A DNA stretch of 48,614 nucleotides, taken from the NCBI GenBank assembly GCA_021162935.1, contig JAGGXR010000104.1:1-48614 (forward strand), read 5' to 3'. Positions within the stretch are counted from its first letter, which is position 1, and every line of letters starts with the position of its first letter. The stretch comes from Deltaproteobacteria bacterium (GTDB lineage Bacteria > Myxococcota_A > Polyangia > HGW-17 > SLPX01). The translations under genes and the position numbers were made by a program. The notes beneath the pieces were generated by a model, which saw only the letters and a list, made by a program, of their open reading frames with translations, had not been told where the DNA came from and did not search any database. Positions 18,210 to 24,863 of this stretch are shown piece by piece.

Positions 18210-18935
18210 TCACAGGGGGGTGCGTGCCAAGGCGAGCACCTGCACCGAGGCGCCAGCCCGCACGAGAGCCTTGCTGGCGGCACGGGCGGTCGATGTCGTG
18301 GTGATCACATCATCGATGAGGAGGACCTTGCGGCCTTCCACCGCCCGCGGCCTGGAGACTGCAAACAGGGAATCAGGGATCTGGCGTCTTTGAGCCAGGG
18401 TCAACGAGGCCTGGGGAGGCATGGACCTGGTGCGATGCAGTAGGATCTTGGGCGCTGGCCGCCCCGCCTCGGCGCAGGCAAGCCGTGCAAGCTCCATGGA
18501 CTGGTTGAAGCCACGGGTTGCGAGCCGACGCCGATCGAGAGGCATGGGGGTCACTAGGTCTGGATTCAAGGCCGCAAGGTGTCCGGCCATGAGCCTGCCC
18601 ATCGGGCGGGCCGCTTCGAGGTTCGCTCCGTACTTGAGGCGCCGAATGGCCTGGGCCACTGCACCGCCGTATTCGAACAGGGCCACGGCTCGCTCGAAGG
18701 GCGGCGGCGTCTTGATGCACCATGCGCATGGGTGGCTTTCTCCAGATGGATAGGGTAGAAAGCAGGTGGGACAGAGGGGGGCGGTGATTGGGTGGATGCT
18801 GTCCATGCAGAGGTCGCAGAAGATCTGCTTCGGGTCCGCAGGCTCCCCGCATCCAGGGCAATGGTGCGGGTAGAGCCAGATGGCCAATGGTTCGACGAGG
18901 CGCCCCAGCGCTCGTGCAAGGAGATGTCGATTCAT
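18210..18935 (-). CDS. ComF-family amidophosphoribosyltransferase-like protein
   Basis: 241 residues. The N-terminal half has paired cysteines typical of ComF (CPGCGEPAD, FCDLCMDSI, LCPTC, CAWC), a zinc-binding double ribbon. The C-terminal half is a type-I phosphoribosyltransferase with FERAVALFEYGG, IRRLKYGANLE, RGFNQSMELA and the PRPP-binding loop VLLIDDVITTTSTA. ComF proteins are tied to DNA uptake in some bacteria, but no other competence gene is near. It is convergent with the OmpA gene (67 bp) and divergent from the repeat protein (37 bp). Confidence 0.94.
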   Translation of the reverse strand: MNRHLLARALGRLVEPLAIWLYPHHCPGCGEPADPKQIFCDLCMDSIHPITAPLCPTCFLPYPSGESHPCAWCIKTPPPFERAVALFEYGGAVAQAIRRLKYGANLEAARPMGRLMAGHLAALNPDLVTPMPLDRRRLATRGFNQSMELARLACAEAGRPAPKILLHRTRSMPPQASLTLAQRRQIPDSLFAVSRPRAVEGRKVLLIDDVITTTSTARAASKALVRAGASVQVLALARTPL

Positions 18936-18972
18936 GATTCACCATTCATGTTGCGGGGTCCATGGGGCCGCA

Positions 18973-20829
18973 ATGAAGCCTCGAATGGTTATCGGCCGCC
19001 TGGAAGGGTTGTTGCCCGGTTGGGCGTTGGTGCTGGCCCTGGTTGGCGCCAGCACCCTGTCTTCGTCGGGCTGTCAGCCCCTGTTCGTCAAACTGGCGGT
19101 GCGTGATTTTGCCCGGGCGGCCAAGAAGGGCGACGATCGAGCCGTGGCGCGCCATTCCACCAAGGCGTTGAATTCCCAGGTCTGGGAGCGACTCGCTGCT
19201 AGGGGGCTGACGATTTCCCGTCTTTCGAAGCTCGTCAAGAAGCTGCACCAATCGGGCAAGTCAGCTTCCGGATCCAAGTCGAAACACCGCCATGGTGGGA
19301 CCAAGGTCCTCGGCGTGTGGGTCCAGGGTCATCGCGCCATGATGCGGGTGCGCCTGTCATCGACCACGATCAAGTTTCTGCTCAGCCGGCTCGCCCGTAC
19401 CTGGAAGGTGGACGATCTGGTTGTTTTCTTCGGTGGCGGTCGATTCGACCTGCGTCGGGACGTGGACCTGGCGCTGGCGCTCTACGAGTTTTTCCATGCG
19501 GCCGACGAAGGCGATCGTGCAGGCCTGATCGCGCGCAGCACGAAACGGCTCACGAACCGGGCTTGGTCGGTTCTGTCCGATCACCTCGTGCGTCAGGCTG
19601 CCCGGCAGCTTCGCTCTGGATCATCGGGGTCCGGATCGTCGAGTCAGGCGACCAAGTTGGGCGGCATCTCCATCCACCTTGCAGGGTCGCAGGCCCTGCT
19701 CGCCGCTACGTTGGATGACTTCGATGTGCGGGTGCGCATGAAGAAGCGGGGGGGGCGGTGGCTCGTGGACGACCTGTTCGTGCAGCAGAAGAGCGATGCC
19801 GGGATTCGGTCGGGCTGGCTGTCCGACATGGTCGCAGTGGCGGTCACGCTCATGCGGTTCGCCCGGGGTTTCGCCAAGATGGACCTGCCCAGGTTGCATC
19901 GGGTCGCCTTCGGCAGGAAGCAGAAGCCGCTGCGGGCGGCACCAGGGACGGTCATCACACCACGGCCTGGTTCGACAACGAACGGGGGGCGGCCCGCCGG
20001 GATCCAGCGCAAGGGCGGATCCATGGACCTGTCCAGGTTCGAGCTGAAGGATTGGACCGTGCGCCATGATTCCGCTCGGGTGTCCGTCCTACGTGGCAAG
20101 ACGCGCATCGACGCCACGTTGGTGCGGCGTAACGGCGCCTGGAAGGTGTCGGACCTCAAGCTTTGCTGGGGCGATCACGAGATTCGGTTGGCCGATGCCC
20201 GGGCCTACAAGGCCCTAATCGTGTCCTTGGTGCGGGCGGCTCTGCATTCGAGCCTTTCCGCCATCGCGGGGATCAGCAGTGAGGAATTGGGCCGTCGGGT
20301 TTGGAAGCGGATCACGTCGGTGAGCCGGCTGCGTAAGAAACTGCTCGCCGGCGGGCTGAATCGATTCCTTGGGTTCGACGTTTTACCCAAGAGCATGTGG
20401 ACCCAGCTCAGCTTCGCCGCCAGGGTGTCGGCGCTGGCGCAGCGCCTTGCATCGGGACGCATCACCCTCATTGCGATGTGGACCGAAGGAGAGCGAGGTC
20501 GGATTCTGTTCAGGGTGGGCAGCAAGAGGGTCACGGCCTTCGTTCTGCGGCGTCACGGGCGCTGGGGGCTCGACGACGTGACCTGGAAGGCGGGCGGTTC
20601 GTTGCGCCACTTCAAGACAGTGGCCGAGGTGTTGCTCAAGGAGTGGTTCCCTGTGCCACCATCCGGGAACGCTCCGGCCGGTGCGGCAGCGAGGCCAACC
20701 ACGGCTTCGCCTGCCGTTGGGACCCATGGCCGGAGGAAGCGCGGCGCGCGCCGTTCCCGCCGTTTGCATCACGGCCGCCGTTTGCACCACGGTCGCCGTT
20801 TGCACCGCTCCTCCCGCTTCCACCGGTGA
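18973..20829 (+). CDS. Exported protein with four tandem repeats of an unknown domain
   Basis: 618 residues from ATG 18973; an upstream extension of the frame overlaps comF and is rejected. A signal sequence ends SSSGCQP, so it is probably a lipoprotein. Four modules of about 100-120 residues follow, each opening with a helical stretch (DFARAAKKGDDRAV..., YEFFHAADEGDRAG..., MRFARGFAKMDLPR..., VSLVRAALHSSLSA...) and closing with a W-[KLG]-[VL]-[DS]-D-[LV] strand: TWKVDDL near 143-149, RWLVDDL near 262, AWKVSDL near 389 and RWGLDDV near 530. The layout is like NTF2-type or SnoaL-like folds, but no named family is recognised. The last 35 residues are Arg/His-rich and lie in DNA shared with the convergent L,D-transpeptidase gene. 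Confidence 0.8.
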   Translation: MKPRMVIGRLEGLLPGWALVLALVGASTLSSSGCQPLFVKLAVRDFARAAKKGDDRAVARHSTKALNSQVWERLAARGLTISRLSKLVKKLHQSGKSASGSKSKHRHGGTKVLGVWVQGHRAMMRVRLSSTTIKFLLSRLARTWKVDDLVVFFGGGRFDLRRDVDLALALYEFFHAADEGDRAGLIARSTKRLTNRAWSVLSDHLVRQAARQLRSGSSGSGSSSQATKLGGISIHLAGSQALLAATLDDFDVRVRMKKRGGRWLVDDLFVQQKSDAGIRSGWLSDMVAVAVTLMRFARGFAKMDLPRLHRVAFGRKQKPLRAAPGTVITPRPGSTTNGGRPAGIQRKGGSMDLSRFELKDWTVRHDSARVSVLRGKTRIDATLVRRNGAWKVSDLKLCWGDHEIRLADARAYKALIVSLVRAALHSSLSAIAGISSEELGRRVWKRITSVSRLRKKLLAGGLNRFLGFDVLPKSMWTQLSFAARVSALAQRLASGRITLIAMWTEGERGRILFRVGSKRVTAFVLRRHGRWGLDDVTWKAGGSLRHFKTVAEVLLKEWFPVPPSGNAPAGAAARPTTASPAVGTHGRRKRGARRSRRLHHGRRLHHGRRLHRSSRFHR

Positions 20830-22225
20830 CCCCGTTTCTTTTCTTGGGCGGCGACATGCCAGGCGATTCCTGTGGTGGGGTCGCTGTGCCTGGTCTTCTG
20901 GGCTTGATGCGTCCGCGGGACGTGCGTGCGGCTCGTCTTGCGTTGCGTTGCGCCCTTCTGGCCTGGCCCGCCAGATGCTGCACCACGTCCGTCTTGATGT
21001 GGCGGGACAGGCCCCGGAGTCGGATTACGGACCCGGGATGGGTCTTGGTTTCGTACACGGCGGTGAAGCCCGGGGGCAACCTGGGTCGGATGAACGAAAA
21101 GACCCAGCGGGCATCGAGTGGGCTCAGGTTCAGACATCCGTGCGACTGCTGAATCCCGAACCCGTCGTGCCAGTAGGCGGCATGGAGCGCGAATCCCTGC
21201 CAGAAGAAGATCACGAAGGGCACCTTCTGCAGGTAATAGGGGTGATGCGCGTATCGGTTGTAGAGGGTCATGGCGACCCGCTTCTCACGGATTCGGAACA
21301 GGCCGCCCGGTGTCTGGTTGCCCAGGCTCACGAGCATGACCCGCAGGATCCTGGCGCCTTTTCTGGCGTAGAGGATTCGGGCCTTGCCGTCCAGGTCGAG
21401 CCAGGGCTCGTCCTTGGGCAGTCCAACCGGCGGGGCCGGCGGTCGGTCTGCCATGGTCGTATCGGAACAGGCCACGAGGAGGCGCCGCTGCTTGCTGCGG
21501 AGTTGGTAATAGCACTGACCTGCGATGGTGGTGCGACCGGTGGCCCGGCGCACGTCGTACTTGGCCATGCTCTGTTTGGTGGGGCGTAGGTCCGTGCCCC
21601 GGACCGTCCAGATGGGGACCTGCTCCTTGAGCGCGAAGACGATGGGCAGGCCCAGCCCCTTGACCAGGTCCACCCCCACGAGGTTGGTCTGGGGCGCTCG
21701 GGTCACCTCGGTTTCGGCCACCCATCCGTGATCGGCCACGCGCAACAGAGCCCTGTTTCCAAACAAGACCCGGCCGAAAACCTGGAATCCTGCCAGTTCC
21801 CGTAGGCGCCTTGCGTTGTCGTGCGCCAGGCGCCGCAGATTCGGGTAGTACAAGGTGCGCCTGTTTCGGTTCAGCACCCAGGGGCCCATGGGGCGCATCC
21901 AGGTCATGTCGTCGAGTCGCGTGGGCGGCTCGATCGAGGGGGCGATCCAGCCCGAACAGACCCAGGCTTCCTGTCCGATCTGGTACCATCGGCTCGAACA
22001 GCCCCCTCGGGGCGACTTGATCGACAGAACGGGAAACCGGCCGCCACCGGCAATGACGCCCTTTCGGTGTGAATGGTACGAAGGTCGGGACCAGACTCGC
22101 AGGTCGCCTTTGATGATCCGGACGGACCGGATGGCGGAGCGTTTGATCCTTCTGGCCTGGGCCGGGCGACCGACGCCGGAGAGGGCGATGCAAAATTCGA
22201 TAGTGACGAAGATGGCCTTGTTCAT
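20636..22225 (-). CDS. L,D-transpeptidase (YkuD domain) with low-complexity tail
   Basis: 529 residues. Start ATG 22225 overlaps the stop of the upstream cytochrome remnant (ATGA) and gives a signal-peptide-like MNKAIFVTIEFCIALSGVG; a frame extending 30 codons upstream is rejected. The catalytic motif is H348...QSHGCLNLS with Cys364, which makes 3-3 peptidoglycan cross-links or attaches proteins to the wall. The middle region (about 100-250) has beta-rich SH3-like segments. The tail (about 420-529) is Arg-rich and then Gly/Asn/Asp-rich with GANGG-type repeats. Its last 194 bp overlap the end of the convergent repeat protein. Confidence 0.9.
   Translation of the reverse strand: MNKAIFVTIEFCIALSGVGRPAQARRIKRSAIRSVRIIKGDLRVWSRPSYHSHRKGVIAGGGRFPVLSIKSPRGGCSSRWYQIGQEAWVCSGWIAPSIEPPTRLDDMTWMRPMGPWVLNRNRRTLYYPNLRRLAHDNARRLRELAGFQVFGRVLFGNRALLRVADHGWVAETEVTRAPQTNLVGVDLVKGLGLPIVFALKEQVPIWTVRGTDLRPTKQSMAKYDVRRATGRTTIAGQCYYQLRSKQRRLLVACSDTTMADRPPAPPVGLPKDEPWLDLDGKARILYARKGARILRVMLVSLGNQTPGGLFRIREKRVAMTLYNRYAHHPYYLQKVPFVIFFWQGFALHAAYWHDGFGIQQSHGCLNLSPLDARWVFSFIRPRLPPGFTAVYETKTHPGSVIRLRGLSRHIKTDVVQHLAGQARRAQRNARRAARTSRGRIKPRRPGTATPPQESPGMSPPKKRNGVTGGSGRSGANGDRGANGGRDANGGNGARRASSGHGSQRQAKPWLASLPHRPERSRMVAQGTTP
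20761..20806. repeat. 18-bp tandem repeat in the convergent overlap
   Basis: An 18-bp unit starting CGTTTGCAYCACGG recurs at 20761, 20779 and (diverged) 20797. It encodes RRLHHG-like residues on the plus strand and GANG-type residues on the minus strand, so it shapes both protein tails. Confidence 0.8.
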
Positions 22226-22839
22226 GGGGATGGTTCGACTCCTGCCATCAGTGCGAATCTCGTGCGGAACATGCTTCGTGGCCACCGTTCTTTGGAACGA
22301 GCGGCATTGGTGCAAATGATCGTCTCATGATTGTATTGGGTCGGAGGCACTCGATCAAGCACAACAAGGGGGGCGCGTCGGCCCTCGTGGGGCCACAGTT
22401 CGTACATGACCCATTCGATTTCCTCGTCGAATACCGCCCATTTGGTCAGGATGCCGTCTTTGTAGAGGCCTGTCATGATCGCCTTGGCCGGCCGGTAGAA
22501 TTCCTTGTCGTAATACTGCACCGCCCAGTCGTGTCGTGCCAGGTAGTTGCTTCCCCAGCGTCGTGAGTGGCACTGGGCACACACGGTCTGCATCTCGGAG
22601 CGGGCCTTGCTGGGATCGTGGTCCCAGTTGGGCACAGCGCCTTTGGCCTGGGCCTCCCACTTGAGGCGCTCGCCCACGTCGTGGGTCGTGCTCAGCCCGC
22701 GCTTGACCGCGATCATCTTATCCGGGGTTTCGCTCCTGCCCAGGGTATCCACGAGGATGACCGCACCGAGCACGAGCATCGAGATCCCCGCGGACGTGAG
22801 CCAGATGTGACGTTTCAGTTGTTCTCCAAGAGTACTTAT
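22222..22839 (-). pseudogene. Membrane-anchored single-haem cytochrome fragment (truncated)
   Basis: A frame of 205 codons if read from ATA 22839; the first ATG (22779) falls inside the membrane helix. It encodes a helix (HIWLTSAGISMLVLGAVILV), one haem site CAQCH and then the segment DWAVQYYDKEFYRPAKAIM...FDEEIEWVMYELWPHEGRRA. That segment resembles the C-terminal part of multihaem hydroxylamine-oxidoreductase-like cytochromes (recollection of family pattern, not a search). The usual continuation after EGRRA is replaced by about 48 unrelated residues. ATA has AGGAGG (22851-22846) six bases upstream and overlaps the TAA of the preceding cytochrome fragment. Probably a decayed gene, or a short protein with a non-standard start. 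Confidence 0.55.
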
Positions 22840-23102
22840 CGAGATCCTCCTGTTCTGTTCGTCGTCTGAACGAGCGCCTGGTCGGAGGCGTTGCGCACGT
22901 CATTGTTATGGCAGTCCTGGCACTGGGCCCGCACTCCGAGGTTTCCGTATCGGTGGGACGAGTGGATCCAGCCTCGGTGTTCGACGTACTGCATTTCATG
23001 GCAGGCCAGACAGAACGTATCCTGGGACGTTGCCTCCAGACGATTTGGTGATGGCGTCACGGCCATCTGAGTCGCGCGGTTCGAGCCACGACGGCAGTGC
23101 AT
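22836..23102 (-). pseudogene. NapC/NirT-like di-haem cytochrome fragment
   Basis: 88 residues with two haem-binding sites, CLACH followed by EMQ and CQDCH, in the order TFCLACHEMQYVEHRG...GVRAQCQDCH. The Met after the first CXXCH and the GVRA-C-DCH string resemble the NapC/NirT/NrfH family, which carry quinol electrons to periplasmic reductases. Those proteins need an N-terminal membrane anchor and four haems; here there is no anchor or signal peptide in any upstream frame and only two haems. I read it as a remnant. It ends four bases into the next fragment's candidate start. Confidence 0.55.
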
Positions 23103-23138
23103 TGTGCTTTCTTTTGGTGCGATTCGTTCGTCTGTGGT

Positions 23139-24626
23139 TCAGCGTGATTCTATTGGTGGGGTGGAAGCCGACTCGGGGCTGCTGTCTGAACATGGCGTTG
23201 GCCGGGCCCGGGGCGACGGACGTCGCCTAGCGGATCGGCGCGGCTTGGTGGCGCCTCTGGGTTGGATGGCTTCGTGCTGCTGGGCGTTTCTGGACGGTCT
23301 GGCCGCCTGTCTCGTCCGAGACGCCCTGCTGTTGTGCCTGGGTCTGTGGCGCCGTTTCCTGTGATGCGGGCGGTATCGGACCAACCCTCGCAGGTACCTT
23401 GGCATGTGGCGGGGGCGAAACGCATATGGATTTCCTTCAGCTACCCACGATGGCCGTCGGCGTCGGTAGCATGCCTTTCGAGAGCGCCACGAAACGTGTT
23501 TGTAGCACATGTACCAGTGCTCCCACGACCCGAAGAGCTTGGTTCCGGGGAGGGGTTGGTAGAGGTGGCGGCCCGCCCATCGGTCGCGGCGCCACTCTTC
23601 GTGCGCCTTTCCTGCGGACATGTGGAAATGGTTCCGGTGGCCGTGATCCGCGTCTGGGGTCAGGATGCGGCGGTACACGTTGGCCGCCTCCAGGTCACAG
23701 ATCAGGCTGCGCATCCTCCTCGCTTTGGTTCCGACGCTGCCCACGCAGCGACCGGGTCGGCCGTAGAACTTCTGCCAGTCTTTTTCCACGTTGAGCACCA
23801 CGCCGTCCCCGAAGACCAGGTCGTGTACGTCCATGGCCAGGCCCAGGCCATGGCGGCTCGGCCTCGGGTCGCCGCGGCTCGGGCGGCGGTACGTGTTCGA
23901 ATACACGACGACCTTGATGCCGTGGCGTCGGTAGATTGGCGCCGCCCGATAGAGGGTCAGGGCGAGCAGACAGTCCATGAGCGGTTTTTCGGACGGTTTC
24001 CATTTGTTGCGGTATCGAATACCGTGGACGCGACCCAAAATTCTGATGGGCGTCCGGATGCCGTAATGCGGTTTGGCTCGGCGAAAGGGCACGTGGTACC
24101 GTCGCAGGCGCCGGAGGCAGACCTGGTCGTCCACCTGATGCCGTAACCGCGATCTGCCGGGCTTCGTCGGTGGCATCGGGATCACGGGTTCGGGCAGCAC
24201 CGTGCTCGGGAGCACCGGGGACCAGGCAGGTGGCAGCGGCTCGTCGATCATGGCGAAGGTCCCGGCGGTGGCGTGATCACGGTGGCGTCTGGCGCCGCTC
24301 GGTCGTCTGGCGCCATGGCTCTGCGCTCGCCTCGTGGTCCGTCGGCGGGATCGCGGTGATCGGCTGGCATGGCTTCGGCTCGATCGGCGGCGGTGGCCGG
24401 CGAGAACCGGCTGCCCAGTCTGACGCCGTTTGAGGCGCCGGCCTGGTCGGGTTCCGCGTCGCTTGCGTCTGGTCTGCGTCGCTCGGCCCTGTCGGCGTTT
24501 CGACCTGGCGATCCAGGCCTGATGGAGCCGTTCACTCCTGTTGGCGGGCAGGGAGCCGTCTCGGGCTTCGGCCTTGGGCGCGAAGCACAGGCCGGACAGG
24601 AGCGCTATGGTGATCCATCGAAACAT
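23139..24626 (-). CDS. Extensin-like / M15-type peptidase with Arg-rich flanks
   Basis: 495 residues; ATG 24626 gives a signal peptide (MFRWITIALLSGLCFAPKAEA), whereas a long upstream extension of the frame is non-coding. Residues 38-120 are very Arg-rich. The core (about 165-340) carries the extensin-like C-terminal domain: YSNTYRRPS, SRHGLGLAMDVHDLVFGDG (His259, Asp266) and LTPDADHGHRNHFHM (His335), the zinc site shared with D-Ala-D-Ala peptidases of family M15. It probably trims peptidoglycan stems in the periplasm. The last 100 residues are again Arg/Ser/Pro-rich. The promoter suggests a leaderless message. Confidence 0.85.
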   Translation of the reverse strand: MFRWITIALLSGLCFAPKAEARDGSLPANRSERLHQAWIARSKRRQGRATQTRRKRRGTRPGRRLKRRQTGQPVLAGHRRRSSRSHASRSPRSRRRTTRRAQSHGARRPSGARRHRDHATAGTFAMIDEPLPPAWSPVLPSTVLPEPVIPMPPTKPGRSRLRHQVDDQVCLRRLRRYHVPFRRAKPHYGIRTPIRILGRVHGIRYRNKWKPSEKPLMDCLLALTLYRAAPIYRRHGIKVVVYSNTYRRPSRGDPRPSRHGLGLAMDVHDLVFGDGVVLNVEKDWQKFYGRPGRCVGSVGTKARRMRSLICDLEAANVYRRILTPDADHGHRNHFHMSAGKAHEEWRRDRWAGRHLYQPLPGTKLFGSWEHWYMCYKHVSWRSRKACYRRRRPSWVAEGNPYAFRPRHMPRYLRGLVRYRPHHRKRRHRPRHNSRASRTRQAARPSRNAQQHEAIQPRGATKPRRSARRRPSPRARPTPCSDSSPESASTPPIESR

Positions 24627-24632
24627 GACGCG

Positions 24633-24662
24633 AGTATAGCCGAACCTTGGCGGTTGCGCCAA
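24633..24662 (-). promoter_or_regulatory. Putative promoter of extensin-like gene (leaderless)
   Basis: Minus strand TTGGCG (24662-24657), 18 bp, TATACT (24638-24633). Only six bases separate the -10 from the ATG at 24626, so the first transcribed base should be at or next to the start codon. No ribosome site is present. Confidence 0.5.
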
Positions 24663-24812
24663 ATTCGGCCGATCCTGATTCGGGGGGGCCGCAAACCAGC
24701 AGAACCATGAGGCGTCAGGAGGATGCGACATGGGCGTCAGGGAAAGCACACCCATGCCGGGCCGTCGCTGGCCAGGGAAGCGGAAAGGCACGCAATTCGG
24801 TCGTCGCCTTCG

Positions 24813-24818
24813 TATAAT
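24813..24818 (+). promoter_or_regulatory. -10 element (TATAAT) for ClpP-NfeD gene
   Basis: A perfect TATAAT 46 bp before the ATG at 24864; no good -35 is visible at 16-18 bp. It lies in the 237-bp divergent region shared with the extensin-like gene. Confidence 0.4.
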
Positions 24819-24863
24819 CGGGGCTGGCGTTTCGTTCGGTTCGATGGCATAACCCTCAATGCC

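Noticed and set aside
22718-22999. Third minus-strand frame across the cytochrome fragments
   Set aside because: No haem sites or domain; the haem motifs lie in the other two frames.
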